Origin: Bombyx mori
Lineage: Eukaryota > Arthropoda > Insecta > Lepidoptera > Bombycidae
Direction: 5' to 3'
Assembly (NCBI RefSeq): GCF_030269925.1
Contig: NC_085119.1
Location: forward strand, 16,775,001-16,839,000
DNA: 64,000 nucleotides
Below are positions 21,066 to 33,221 of the stretch, piece after piece. The notes beneath the pieces were generated by a model. The model saw nothing but the letters and a program-made list of their open reading frames with translations. It did not search any database and was not told the DNA's origin. A program made the position numbers and the translations under genes. Each line of letters starts with the position of its first letter. The stretch's first letter is position 1.

Positions 21066-21782
21066 CGATTATAAAAATCGAGTATGCCATCAGTCTTGTG
21101 TCAGGATGTGAAAGCTAGTGGGTTGTAATAATTCCTAGAATTGACGATTCTTAAAAAAAAAACGGGAACACACCCATTCAAAACGTTGTAAGAGCCAATA
21201 GAACAGAAATAATTGCGACCTAAGCGGCTGTATTTAAGAATCATATCATCCTCGATGTGAATTTAGTAAAAGCGCACAAAAATCGTAACCTAGATATACA
21301 AATGATAACATTTCGTAGAAACAATTCGCACGTCCACATGTATGCTAATAAGCGAACAAGAACAATGAGTAAAACATCTGTGACTAACCATTTGCGGTCA
21401 ATTGTTTGACAATTAGATAAATTATTATGCTTGTTGATTCAATGACTCAGTATATTGTCTGCAATGGTAGTGTGGTATGTAGCATTTTTTTTGGGTGAGG
21501 TAATTCAACTTAATTATTTCTTAAAGCCATATGGAGAATGCTATTTTTTTTCTACCTATTCGCTGGTAGACTAAGAGGTTATTGCAGCTACGCCTGGACA
21601 GGAGGAAAATGCTGTCTTCCATAATAATACTAGTAAGGGTTAGTGACATTGAAACAACGGTTACTGAAAAGAAAAATCTAATACAGAAATAACGAATGGG
21701 CTAACAGCGGTACTTACCAGCGGTAGAATTTTAAGGATATTTAAAAAAGTCAGTACGTTTATTGGATATTTTGTTAATTTAA
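21066..21782. other. No gene recognised
   Basis: AT-rich, short frames only. Confidence 0.5.
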
Positions 21783-22220
21783 AGTCGTCGTGGCCTAAAG
21801 GATAAGACGTCCGGTGCATTCGTATGTAGCGATGCACCGATGTTCGAATCCCGCAGGCGGGTACCAATTTTTCTAATGAAATACGTATTCAACAAATGTT
21901 CACGATTTACTTCCACGGTGAAGGAATAACATCGTGTAATAAAAATCAAACCCGCAAAAATTTTAATTTGCCTAATTACTGGTGGTAGGACCTCTTGTGA
22001 GTACGCACGGGTAGGTACCACCACCCTGCCCATTTCTACCGTGAAGCAGTAATGCGTTTCGGTTCGAAGGGTAGGGTAGCCGTTGTAACTATACTGAGCA
22101 CTAAGAACTTATATCTCAAGGTGGGTGGCGCATTTACGTTGTAGTTGTCTATGGGTTCCAGTAACCACTTAACACCAGGTGGGCTGTGAGCTCGTCCAAA
22201 AATCTAAGCAACAAAAAAAA
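21783..22220 (+). mobile_element. Full-length Bm1 SINE
   Basis: This copy keeps all parts in order: a tRNA-like head from GTCGTCGTGGCCTAAAGG, the spacer ending GGCGGGTACCAATTTTTC, the core with GAAGGAATAACATCGTG, the common body and an A-rich tail after AATCTAAGCAAC. Most copies in the window are 5'-truncated. No clear target duplication is seen. Confidence 0.93.
21791..21850 (+). promoter_or_regulatory. Bm1 internal RNA polymerase III promoter
   Basis: The A box is TGGCCTAAAGG (21791-21801, fits TRGYNNARNNG). The B box is GTTCGAATC (21842-21850, fits GWTCRANNC). They are spaced as in tRNA genes. These would allow transcription of the full-length copy; activity is inferred. Confidence 0.75.
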
Positions 22221-23892
22221 ATCGACACTCCGCAGAAGTTGCTTGTTTCAAAGGTCGATCTTCATGAACATGACAATGGTCCATGATCAATGGTCAATGG
22301 TCTATGGTTTAAACAAATTAAAATGATAAATTCAATTAATGTAATGTATTTTAAAATTTATTTGAAATTTGTTGGTAATTTTTAAAACGTATTTGAAGCT
22401 AAAGTAAATTATATCACGTATTAAATTTATTTCTTAGCACAAACGTAAACTTTGCATCATCATTGTCGTCTACCTTGACGGCCACTTTACCGCAAGCACG
22501 GTGCTTGCATACCAAAACATCAATTTCACTTCAAAACATTATGACGAATCTTATCACCACGTGACTACTTACAGCTTGAAACGTTTCTAAGCTACATGAA
22601 ATAGCTCTGACATTATTTATTTTTCTTTTTAATTACAATGTGCCATACTAACTCCTATATACTCCATCAAGACTATCTTGGATGCATGTTTAATATATCT
22701 GGCCAAATTACCGGCTGTTTTTGTTCCGAAGGTAATATACCCATACAATGTTCAATCCATAATAGTAGATGTACCATATAAACGCGTGTAATGGGTATAT
22801 GATATGCATGCTCATGCATAACGCATCAGGGATCACGGTTTTGAATCTACAACTTAAGGTCAGTGTAGAATGTTTGTAAGTCAGAATATATCTTTGAACT
22901 CTTTGATAGTTGCGCTCATAAAAATCAATTAACTTACACTGTCAGAAGTAGTTTAGATGAAAATAAAAGTCATAAATGCATTTAAAATTACTTTCACTAT
23001 GCATTGAATTTTACTGCATCTTAGCGAAAAAAGTTGTGTAAAATATGTTCCCAGTATATATATTTTTATTTAATTCTTCAGTATGGTCGTAAAGAATATA
23101 ACTAGTTAAGTAAAATATTACATGATCCGATACTAAGATGCAAGTCCTGTAGTATTTTATGTGAATTCATCCTAATACTCAATATGTATGCTTCTACTAA
23201 AGGGATCAATATTTCGTCCACCATTAAGAATTATTGCCACATTTTTATTCATAGTACAATTTTGAATATCCTATCATGCTCTTCTGGATATCGAAGGCCA
23301 CGATGACCAGAGGGGTTGCAGAGACCATTTAAAATATTATGATTGACTTTATAATTGTTTGTTGTTGAAGGGAATTTCGATATATAAACTATAATATATA
23401 TTTAGTAAATTCGGTTCATATTACTACGGTACCTCTTTGCGTCTTAGGTTGAGTCTTACGTTTACGTTCTCCTCAGGAAACCTCATCAGAGTGGTCAATA
23501 AAACACTAAGTATAAAAATTATATGTTTATTCGCGCAGCAACCACGGTGGATCGCTGCACTTTAACCACTGACTGTATGCACAATAACTGCATGGTAAGC
23601 GAAGCGGGGCGGGGTATCATTCACCTACAACAGTATCAAAATTTTAATCTTATAAATGGTCATATTATAGATATTTATCACTCGTTAATAATTTGACATA
23701 CTCACGTCGTGTTTACTACGTGTTTATAGACGAAAAGATAACGAGATTTCATTTGATATTTGTATTTCTTACATTTTGATTATAAACAGATGCAGCCTGC
23801 GTTCCATCATGCGGTATTACATAAGGCTGAGTTAAAACATATCTTCTCGAATAATGGTGATAAACAATATATGATATGCTATATATGATATG
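22221..23892. other. No gene recognised
   Basis: 1.7 kb of AT-rich sequence. A short imperfect ATGGTC-rich tandem lies at 22274-22312. I see no exon-like frame and no named repeat. Confidence 0.45.
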
Positions 23893-24326
23893 CCATTCTC
23901 AGGGATCGTTTGGAACCTCTGGGTCTGCGGAGGGACTTCGGTTCCCTCTGTATTTTGTACCGTATGTTCCATGGGGAGTGCTCTGAGGAATTGTTCGAGA
24001 TGATACCGGCATCTCGTTTTTACCATCGCACCGCCCGCCACCGGAGTAGAGTTCATCCATACTACCTGGAGCCACTGCGGTCATCCACAGTGCGTTTCCA
24101 GAGGTCTTTTTTGCCACGTACCATCCGGCTATGGAATGAACTCCCCTCCACGGTGTTTCCCGAGCGCTATGACATGTCCTTCTTCAAACGAGGCTTGTGG
24201 AGAGTATTAAACGGTAGGCAGCGGCTTGGCTCTGCCCCTGGCATTGCTGAAGTCCATGGGCGACGGTAACCACTCACCATCAGGTGAGCCGTATGCTCGT
24301 CTGCCTACAAGGGCAATAAAAAAAAA
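23893..24326 (+). mobile_element. BMC1-type LINE, 5'-truncated 3' end
   Basis: The C-terminal coding end plus 3' UTR and poly-A are nearly the same as the last 430 bp of the element at 7572-9503, with few substitutions. It ends TGCCTACAAGGGCAATAAAA. Confidence 0.9.
23910..24269 (+). pseudogene. LINE C-terminal coding fragment
   Basis: It reads LEPLGLRRDFGSLCILYRM through RTIRLWNELPSTVFPERYD to the natural stop after EVHGRR, as in the copy ending at 9437. It is undamaged over this length, but no reverse transcriptase domain is included. Confidence 0.85.
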
Positions 24327-24515
24327 AGCTCGGACAGTGGGTCGCGATTCCGATCCGATAGTAGATTCATTCGCAAAACAGCTACTCTTGAGTTGTTAGG
24401 TCTCCTTTGGAGGCACTCGGGTAGCTGTTAGCAAATCCCACCCCTCCTGGCCGAGCCTTTGCTCACCCACTTGCCCTGGTAAAACTGGAAAGGCTTCCGG
24501 GACACCAGTAAATTC
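24327..24515 (+). mobile_element. 3'-UTR fragment of the 33790-38958 LINE family
   Basis: GGGTCGCGATTCCGATCCG, TTAGGTCTCCTTTGGAGGC and CTGGAAAGGCTTCCGGGAC match, in reverse, the 3' UTR at 33825-34010. It directly follows the poly-A of the BMC1-type end. No coding sequence. Confidence 0.8.
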
Positions 24516-24818
24516 TCAAATATAATAAATATATATATGATATCATACGGGAACCTATAGTGTTGCGTGCCGTCTTAATCAAAATTCAATTTCACACTAA
24601 AACACCAATAAACGATGGAACTAACACTCGAAATTAATCAAAATAAACCCTCAGTGGAAACTTGTGCCGCCGGCTGATCTTAAATCGTTCAGAAGGGCTT
24701 TAAGCGTAGGGCTGACTTCTGCTCACGAATTCGAAATTATTATAGTTTTCGTTTAAATGATTTGTCACGAAGAAAAGCGAATCAGACCAGTCGGCTCAGG
24801 ATAGAGTGGCATGTTTGC

Positions 24819-25180
24819 TTTTTTGTTGCTAGATGGGTGGACGAGCTCACATCCCACCTGGTGTTAAGTGGTTACTGGAGCCCACAGACATTTACGACGC
24901 AAATGCGCCACCCACCTTGAGATATAAGTTCTAAGGTCTCAAGTATAGTTACAACGTCTGCCCCACCCTTCAAGCCGAAACGCATTACTGCCTCACGGCA
25001 GAAATAGGCAGGGCGGCGGTTAGTACTACTAATATTCTTTCACCGTGGAAGTCAATCGTGAACATTTATTAAGTACATATTTTATTAGAAAAATTGGTAC
25101 GTACTTGCCAGCGGGATTCGAACACCGGTGCATCGCTAGATATAAATGCACCAAACATCTTAACCTTTAGGCCACGATCT
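24819..25180 (-). mobile_element. Near full-length Bm1 with internal deletion
   Basis: The tail, body and tRNA-like head (reversed B box GGATTCGAACACCGG, TTTAGGCCACGA end) are all present. About 90 bp between the body and the core are missing, with TTAGTACTACTAAT at the junction. Confidence 0.9.
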
Positions 25181-26233
25181 ATAGGCAATGTCATGCGTAC
25201 AATTACACTGGCTCTGATAACGGATATTTCTTAAAAAAAACTGTTTAATGAGAAAGTAGTAGTTTTGTTCAGGAAGTGGCAAAATGCATACAAAGAAATA
25301 ATGTCTTTGAAGCACTTTGAAAGCAGCAAAAGCGTATCGACAGCTTTATCGCTTCATACGATCTATCAGTTCTTTTAAGATCAATAGTGAATATCATTGA
25401 AAAATTAACAAATATTAAAGAAACTAGTGGAAACCCTATCTTGAATTAAGTTATCCTTCGGTTATATAAGTGATGATGCATCGTAAGGGTGCGAGTACGT
25501 CTTCAAACCTCCATTCGAGGGTAGTTCTAGAATGTTCGATTAAATTTGAGATTGATTTAAAATATCGAACGTGAAGCACTTGTGGTTAAATTTCGATTAT
25601 ATACAAAATTTAAAACTTTACTCTGAATATAAACTAGTAAAGTTTTCTTGGAAGCTAATAAATGAGGAATATCTTTAAAGAGAACTCATGCATTTCAAAA
25701 CAAAACTCATTGCACATAAATTAATGTAATAATGTTTTCTAGAGATTACAGAAAACGGCTATGTTCGCAGCGTACTAAGAGCTAATTTAAAAAAAATTAG
25801 TTTATTTCAGAACCTATGGCACGTTACACGCTTATCTAAGTATCACTAATTTGAAGCTCTTAAAAGTTGTTTTGCATAATATTTTGAACGAATTCAAGTT
25901 ATATTTTAATTTTATTCAAGATGGATCCGTTAGATGACGTAACAATAACTTATAAATGATTAAAAAAAACCGAAAAACTGAACAGAACACTGAAGGGCAG
26001 ACCAAAAAATCACGAATCTAGCAAAAAATGACATTTTTGTTTTTACATTCACAAAACGACAACATGAAACCGGTGACAATGGAGGATAGCACGTCGAACG
26101 AATTTTAATACGAGCCCTCGGGTAAAATTCACGGCCACCTGTGTAGGCCAGGAGTGCCCATGGGATACAATACGCTACATTTTTTAACTTCATTAATTTC
26201 AGTTCGGATACCCTGTACGCAATGAAGGGAATT
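25181..26233. other. No gene confirmed
   Basis: AT-rich. A 77-codon minus frame (25960-26193) is without recognisable motif. Confidence 0.45.
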
Positions 26234-26622
26234 GTTTTTTATTTATTTATTTTTATTGCTTATATCCGTAGACGAGCTCACAGCCCACCTGGTGCTAAGT
26301 TACTGGAGCCCATAGACATCTACAACGTAAATGCGCCACCCACCTTGAGATATGAGTTCTAAGGTCTCAGTATAGTTACAACAGCTGCCCCACCCTTCAA
26401 ACCGAAATGCATTACAGCTTCACGGCAGAAATAGGCAGAATTAAAACGTTGCGCCCAATATTCAAGTGTTGACTAATAACAATTTACTTGTTCTGTTTCG
26501 TGAACTTTTATTAAGTATGTATTTTAGTAGATAAGTAGTACCTATCTGCGGGATTCAAACACAAGCACAGTTGCATCGCTTGGTACGAATGCACTGCGAG
26601 CCTTATCATTTAGGTCACGACG
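26234..26622 (-). mobile_element. Near full-length Bm1, diverged
   Basis: It runs from TTTTTATTGCTTATATCCG through the body to a degraded head ending TTTAGGTCACGACG. The part between body and core is replaced or strongly diverged (GAATTAAAACGTTGCGCCC). Confidence 0.85.
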
Positions 26623-26890
26623 TCTCCCGTGCTCAATAGCTCAATAAATAAATGACGTTATATTTACCCTTGAAACCTGTCTCCCAGCCTATCCAAACCT
26701 GTAAAGTAAAGCAGTCACACGCAGCTAAGATTTATTCAGGGCACAAACTTCCCCCTATTAGTTCGATATTTTTTACGCAAACAAACATAATAAATTCTAA
26801 TAATATCTACACGATATTTTTTGTAACACGTCTTATTTGGCGAGTTTAAGGAAATTCCGTAACATATTTCAATGTAACTTCTTAGTCGTT
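26623..26890. other. No gene recognised
   Basis: A short AT-rich spacer. Confidence 0.5.
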
Positions 26891-26947
26891 TTTTTTATTT
26901 TTTTATTGCTTATATGCGTGGACGAGCTCACAGCCCGCCTGGTCTAA
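26891..26947 (-). mobile_element. Bm1 3' tail only
   Basis: TTTATTGCTTATATGCGTGG and GAGCTCACAGCCCGCCTGG give only the last ~55 bp of the SINE. Confidence 0.8.
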
Positions 26948-27254
26948 ACCCATTCAATCCAACGATGGGTGATTACACAGGGGCTGTTTGTTAAAATTCA
27001 TGATACCATCATTTAGCAATCAGGAAGACACTAGTATACTACTACTAAGTCTGCATTTACCAGCTTTTTTACATCTAAATACCTGAAACTCATTATTGTT
27101 TCACAAATAAATTGAGGCAAAAAAGAACGTGAGGATTTCAATAGGGTAGATGTTAGATCGTATGGTTTAAATAATTTGTTTAAAACATAATGTAAGTGTT
27201 AGTTACCAGATGAGCGATAATCCAATTGCACAACAAAGAGCGCTATAATATATT
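26948..27254. other. No gene recognised
   Basis: AT-rich spacer without supported features. Confidence 0.5.
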
Positions 27255-27499
27255 CACTGGTGGTGGGACCTCTTGGGAATCCGCACGGGTAGGTACCACC
27301 ACCCCGCCTATTTCCGCTGTGAAGCAGTAATGCGTTTCGGTTCGAAGGGTGGGGTAGCCGTTGTAACTATACTGAGACCTTAGAACTTATATCTCGAGGT
27401 GGGTGGCGCATTTACGTTGTAGATGCCTATAGGCTCCAGTAACCACTTAACACCAGGTGGGCTGTGAGCTCGTCCACCAATCAAAGCAATAAAAAAAAA
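27255..27499 (+). mobile_element. Bm1 SINE, 5'-truncated
   Basis: From ACTGGTGGTGGGACCTCTTG to CACCAATCAAAGCAATAAAA. Its A tail runs straight into an oppositely oriented copy. Confidence 0.92.
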
Positions 27500-27648
27500 C
27501 CCACCTTGACTTATAAATTCTAAGGTCTCAGTATGGTTATAACGGCTGTCCCACCCTTCAAACCGAAACGAATTTCTGTTTCACGGCAGAAATAGGCAGG
27601 GTGGTGGTACCTACGAGTGCGGACTCACAAGAGGTCCTACCACCAGTA
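27500..27648 (-). mobile_element. Bm1 SINE, body only
   Basis: The reverse body runs from CCCACCTTGACTTATAAATT to AGGTCCTACCACCAGTA and lacks the 3' tail. Together with 27255-27499 it forms a large inverted pair. Confidence 0.9.
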
Positions 27649-28339
27649 AAAAGTAAGTAAAAATGCATGCTTGTCTGCCAAAAAAATATTTTTAGAGTAT
27701 TGATGTTAACAATTTTTATTGGTTAGCAGGCATTCAACACATTACGTGTTCACTTTCTTTTTGATTTTCGTAGATAGGCAGACGATTTTGTTGATGCTAA
27801 GCTGCAACCGAAATCTATGCGACTTTATATTTAGGCCCATAGTATGTTGTATGACCGTTGCATTCCATAATAAATTAGCAAGATAAGCTATACCATTAAA
27901 TCAGATAAGAAAAAGCTTAATAAATTCACCACAAATAAAGTTCGGCGAGTGATTAACAACCCAATTTGTGCTTACAAGCTCCGTGAATCAGGACAAATGA
28001 TGGAAAAGACACATTCAAATTTCACGGTTCGTAACGACCGTACAAGACGTCTCATTAATTAAGGGCACTCTTGTCGCGGTTAAAAATTGTACTTCCACAT
28101 GCGAGAGCCGTAAAATATATCTTTGTTGCACTAGGTTCGTTCATAGGGTACGATTTTAGTGACTAAAATATATTATTAGATCATTTTTGTTTGTAGAGTT
28201 TTTAAAGATGATTTTTAGAGATTCTTTGTTAATAATTTGATTTAAAAAAAACCTAAGAAAACCTCATTCGCTCCAACGATATTTCCAGATGACCTTGCAA
28301 CCCATAAGTTCCGGTCAAGAACACTCGTCATATGAAATA
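27649..28339. other. No gene recognised
   Basis: AT-rich with short frames only. Confidence 0.5.
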
Positions 28340-28660
28340 TATAGATATGACGCTCAGTGGACTCGCATCAAGCCACGTGACTATACCAGTGATCAAAGCT
28401 CTTAGGCAAGTACCAAATTTTCGTAATAAATGCGTACTTAACACAATATGATCACAAGAAAAAATCCACAATAAAAGAATAAATAGCATTGTGTGACAAA
28501 AATCGAAATTCGTCAAATTTAAAATTAGCAGTATCATTGTTGCTATGGCGCTATTGTTAATAATAATAATCGTTGTTGGTAAGATGGGTTGTTGGCCCGG
28601 ATAGGTGCCCCTATCCTGCGTATTAATATCGCGTAGTTGGGTTAGACATTCTTTAACCAC
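28340..28660 (+). mobile_element. Ancient full-length-type Bm1
   Basis: Degraded head, core and body align in order: AGTACCAAATTTTCGTAATA, GCATTGTGTGACAAAAATCG and TTGTTGGTAAGATGGG correspond to GGTACCAATTTTTCTAATG, ACATCGTGTAATAAAAATC and CTGGTGGTAGGACC. The tail is lost. Confidence 0.55.
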
Positions 28661-30599
28661 TAAATTGAAATTTTAATTCCATTCCTCAATGTTTTCAATG
28701 GCATTCATATTTCGATGTCTTTTGGTTTCCACAACAATTGAATAGGTGGTTTGGGAGATCATTAATCCCTAACCAGTAAATAAAAAATAAAAAAGCCTAT
28801 ATAGTCTGTACAATTGCCACATTGACTATAACCAAGTAAAATATTATGGCTTATAAAATCACCCTTATCCATACGATGTGAACAGAGCTGAGAATGAAAC
28901 TCGACACAGCTCAAGCTGCATCTAATTATAATTGCCATGTTTTATAAACAAATACTATTTCAGAAGAAAATTTGATAAATAACTTATTTCACTTTTGAAA
29001 ATCACATTATTTTTTACGACGTCAAAGTTAATTTTGAAACGAAATAAACACTAAGTTTTGTGTTATTTTCATTTCCTTAGAATGTTATCCATATGTGGTG
29101 GTGCTTCTTTTTATATTCAATAAAAATTCATTAAAAATATGCTGCATGAGAACGTTAATTTCAGAGTTTTGAGGACTTTATAGTAGAATCGATTAAAGTC
29201 AACTTTCCCAATTAATGAATAATATTTCCATTATCTTTACAAGATTCTGTTTTGTTCCAAATTTTAACTAATTAAGGAAAAACTTCTTCAATCTATTTTT
29301 TACATTTTTAAATCTCTCTTAAAACAAAATAACAAAGATGCAATACTGTCAAAGAGTAACAAAGAGACAGTCTGTACGAAGGGCGACTGTCTCTGAGCTG
29401 ACTGCGAGCAATTAATAAGTTTCTGACGGCGCCGGCGCGAGTCGCGACCGAACACTGCCGGACGTCCGGCCGGCTGTCAAATCGTGTAGCGTCAGCAGAA
29501 AATGTTAAAAACAAAATCAGACCATTTAAAATAATGTAAGTATCCACACTGACTGTTTACTCTAAAAGTGTATCCATATTGGAATACAGTGACACTTCGG
29601 AACGAACGGACACAAACTTTATTTTAACATTTTAACGCGTTAATGTTTTATCTTTATTTTTAAAATAAATCCGATCCCGACTAAAAATGATGGTTGCAGG
29701 ATGGTTGGAGGACAATTTTAGTAAACTAACAAAGACAAAATTCAACTCAATCCTTTGGTAGATCCAATACGCTTTACTTTATGAATTGTGGGCACCAAAC
29801 TTAAACGCACTCCTCTAATTAGCGCGTCACTAAGTGTCTGATCTCCTGCGAAGCCGAAGAACCAACTGACAACTTCTCTGATCTTTCTCGTTGGTAAAAT
29901 ACCAGTAAATAAATGCTTATCTAACGTTCGTTCAAATGATATTTTTTTAAAGCATAACTTTTAGCTAACAGGAATTTTAAATTGTTTAATTATTATTTGT
30001 TATTTTCAATTCCAATATCCCTACATTAATAATTCTAATAATGATTTAAATAATATTTATTTTACTTTAAAAATTAAATATGTCAGTTTTGCTGACAGTA
30101 CATAATGTAGCCGAGTAACAAAAGCAGTAGACAGTGGACAGTAGCCTGCGGCCTGCGACGTCGGAAGTGGGTGTTCCATAGTTAGACAAGACTTAGACTT
30201 TCACTCTATTATCAGCTTAAAAAATAATTAGTAAATGCTAATAGGTTGATATTTCACTACAAAAACCCCACTCCAAGGGGTCTTCATTTTTTTAGTTTTC
30301 TATATGAGAAAACTCTTAAAGTAGATGAATGGCATGATTCAAATAGCACAACCGGACATGAAGCACGTGCTCGATATCTTCCTTAAAATAGTACATCGAC
30401 TCTTTGTGCAACAGAGCTCAGCCTGTCACTATTACACAATAATACAATGATGTTTTCCATAAAACTCAATCTATTTTTCTAATAGACTACATGGGTAAAC
30501 GAACTAATGGACCATTTGGCTTGAAATGGGTTACCGGAGCTCATAGAAATCTCAAGGTGAATACCGCCACTAGTGCTTAGAAATGTAAGATGATTGTGC
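28661..30599. other. No gene confirmed
   Basis: About 1.9 kb, mainly AT-rich. A CpG-rich patch at 29420-29510 (GACGGCGCCGGCGCGAGTCG) stands out and is crossed by a 79-codon minus frame with no known motif. GTAAACGAACTAATGGACC near 30490 may be a very old Bm1 remnant. Confidence 0.4.
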
Positions 30600-30690
30600 A
30601 AGGCCTTCATCAAAGCCTGACAAAGGTTTTACAAGGACACGACCTTCAGCAATGAAGCATGCGACTAAGAAGAAGAAGAAGTCTTAGTCT
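30600..30690 (+). mobile_element. Probable LINE 3' tail scrap
   Basis: ACACGACCTTCAGCAATGAA followed by an AAGAAGAAGAAG run resembles 3' tails of lepidopteran LINEs. The fragment is short and the call tentative. Confidence 0.35.
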
Positions 30691-31260
30691 CATCTGTACA
30701 GTATAATAAGCACATTCTAATATGTGAATGAAGCATTGAGGTTAAAAGCCATTTAGAACCAGATTCTATTCGTCTTAGCAAATAGAAAATGACGCACTTA
30801 AAGAGCTAAATACTCGCTAAACGGTGTCAAGTTATTGCTAAGTCATTACACTATACCACACCGAATCCCCACCTCTCTCCATGTCACGCGACCGTCGCGT
30901 TAATTTTTTAACTAATGGCCATGTCCCGCGATGGTCATTACGTCATTAGCAAGTGGTACTCTTTGATTGGCACGCGCGTAGATTTGTGTGATAAAAATTG
31001 AACACAGTGATTGTTTTGTTTGGCTTTTAAATAAAAGTAAATGGTTTAAAAGGGGGTGCAAAAATTGAGATGATGTTTTTGATATCGCATTACTCGCCAC
31101 CAGAAACGAGTTTCCAGTAAGATTTGTCACGCACCATACTGCTTGCTCTATTGCGCCCCCCTCCTTAGCATTTCTTAAGAGCCATGACATTCTTCTACAA
31201 AGAGGTTTGGTAAGGTTTCTCAGAAGTAAATAGCGGTATATGTAAGCATGTTAGGTAATC
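30691..31260. other. No gene recognised
   Basis: A 92-codon minus frame (30912-31190) has no motif that I can assign. Confidence 0.4.
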
Positions 31261-31612
31261 TGGGATAAAGGTTGCCGTACCGAGACAGCGGACGTAGAGT
31301 CGTCGACTATTACCTCGACGACCGGTTAGTTGGGCGTCCTAGGGGTGGCGCCGCGAGTCTCGTTGTAGTGTTGACCGTGAGAGCCCCCTACTTGGCCTGG
31401 TCTCTGAACCCGGGCGGAGATCGGATGTCGAGTGAGAGAGTGCAAGGGGAGTCGTTTGTTGGGTAGGGCCTTAAAACGTCCTTGGGCTCCCGGTCTGCTC
31501 TCAACATCTGCAAACCAAATCTCACATACCACGTGCGCTCATTAGGCGCGGAAGCCTCGTATGAGGTTCGACCCCATGTACGACAACTAACCTGAATTGT
31601 AGATGATGTAAT
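31261..31612. other. GC-rich unclassified segment
   Basis: This segment is much richer in G+C than its flanks and open in several frames (31272-31466 plus, 31326-31532 minus), with no recognised domain. AGGTTCGACCCC near 31563 resembles a B box, but no partner A box is convincing. It adjoins an RTE-type tail, so it may be part of a repeat. Confidence 0.3.
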
Positions 31613-31712
31613 CATCATTATCATCAACAGCCCACAGTCGTCCACTGCTGGATATAGGCCTCTCCTAACCCTACACGCCTGCCCAGCGTGGAAACTATGG
31701 GCATTTCCTCCA
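31613..31712 (-). mobile_element. RTE-type LINE 3' end scrap
   Basis: On the minus strand, GGCCTATATCCAGCAGTGGA leads to CTGTGGGCTGTTGATGATAA, the usual end of RTE coding regions (YIQQW-like) with a GAT-repeat tail. Confidence 0.65.
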
Positions 31713-31735
31713 TGAAAGACACACAAGACACACAA

Positions 31736-32389
31736 AAATGACGTAATAAATAGTACTGAGTTATTAATTGACTACTTGCTCGTATGTTTTGCCTATTTTC
31801 AAGAATTTAAAATCAGAGATTCTGTGCCGTTTAAGACTATAATAAAGCTATAGAAATGAGAAAATATTGCAATGAAAATCTTTATACATCCAGAAAACAT
31901 CTATCGTAGAACACACAAAACAAATTTTTGCTAACTAAATACATAATTCAAACCCTATCGATGTTACACAGAGCGCTACCGTAGAGCCGCGAGCCGATAG
32001 CCAGAAATAATAGAGCAAGTTTTATCGCTGTAGAGACAACCGAATGTAATGGTCCCTTATCTTAGAAATACTCTTTGAAATTACTGTGGTAGAGTTAGTT
32101 TTTATCGGTACGCCTCCGGGTAGAGCTCTCATAATCAATAAAGTGTGGCTACTGCCTACTGCTATCTAGTAGAGGAACGCGGAAGAACCGTACAACTTAA
32201 GAATTATTACTTTTAAGTTTTAATCAGTGTCCTCACAAATTGTGGAATTTGTTGAAATTTTTTTGTTATTTGTCAGAATATTATCCTTTTTGAGACGTTG
32301 ACAAAATATTGTTACAAAAATCACCTATCACTATCGTAATTCTTTTTTTTTAGCTTATTGCAGATTATGAAAAAAAAATCTAATATAAA
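31736..32389. other. No gene recognised
   Basis: AT-rich with a poly-A/T rich end. Nothing is assignable. Confidence 0.5.
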
Positions 32390-32545
32390 AAAAAAAAAAC
32401 ATGCCCGCTGAGTTTCTTGCCAATTCTTCTCAGGACGGAGGCTAGTTCTTGTGAATTGGCGGTAGTTCTTTTGACGTTCAACAAGTATGTACTTTCATTT
32501 ATGTTGAATAAAATTTTTTTTGATTTTGATTTGATTTGATTTGAT
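32390..32545 (+). mobile_element. CR1/Jockey-type LINE 3' tail
   Basis: CCGCTGAGTTTCTTGCCAAT is followed by TTCTTCTCAGGACGG and TTGAATAAAATT, then a TTTGATTTGA short tandem (32522-32545). A microsatellite-type terminus is typical of CR1-group LINE 3' ends. The clade is inferred. Confidence 0.55.
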
Positions 32546-32980
32546 GTCCGTAATCTGTTTTGTATTGACTGATTATTTTTATTTTATTTTAATCCTAATA
32601 CTACTAACTACTTTCTAGTACGGCTACTTTAATTCTGCTACTCGTAAGACAAAATGGCTACACTCAAAGCTCTCGGATATAATATGTGATTATTCCTCAA
32701 CCAGAACGAGTTCGTAATCTTGTGTACTCAATATAATATTCGTATCCAAAATTGGTTTTTGAACGAAACTAGGTTATCTTGTTTTTGCTGGCGGCGTCGG
32801 GATCAGATAGGGCAGTGCCAGTGAGGCCGCCGCCTAACAAATATGACTGTACCGTTTTCGCTGTGACCATAATCACGAGATTTGCGGAGACTACTAAATT
32901 TTGATGGTACGATACTGTTTTTTAAAGATGAACGGACAAATGTAAATGTAGCCTGTAAAGATATTGACACTGTTCACTTT
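32546..32980. other. No gene recognised
   Basis: GGCGGCGTCGGGATCAG near 32791 is a small GC-rich island; otherwise AT-rich. Confidence 0.45.
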
Positions 32981-33221
32981 TACTAGCGGTAGGACCTCTT
33001 GTGAGTCCGCACGGGTGGGTACCACCGTCCTGCCTATTTCTGCCGTAAAGCAGTAATGCGTCTCGGTTTGAAGGGCAGGGCAGCCGTTGTCACTGAGACC
33101 TTAGACCTTATATCTCAAGGTGGGTGGCGCATTTACGTTGTAGATGTCTATAGGCTCCGGTAACCACTTAGCACCAGGTGGGCTGTGAGTTCGTCCAAAC
33201 TTTCTAAGTAATAAAAGAAAA
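32981..33221 (+). mobile_element. Bm1 SINE, 5'-truncated
   Basis: From TACTAGCGGTAGGACCTCTT to CTTTCTAAGTAATAAAAGAA. Close to consensus apart from a 10-bp gap after GCCGTTGT. Confidence 0.92.

Noticed and set aside
29308..29547. CpG-rich minus frame as a promoter-proximal exon
   Set aside because: No homology recognised, no supported start context and no neighbouring exon; kept only as a note in the gap entry.
30912..31190. 92-codon minus frame resembling an armadillo-like motif
   Set aside because: The resemblance rests on a few residues, and no repeat periodicity or exon context is visible.
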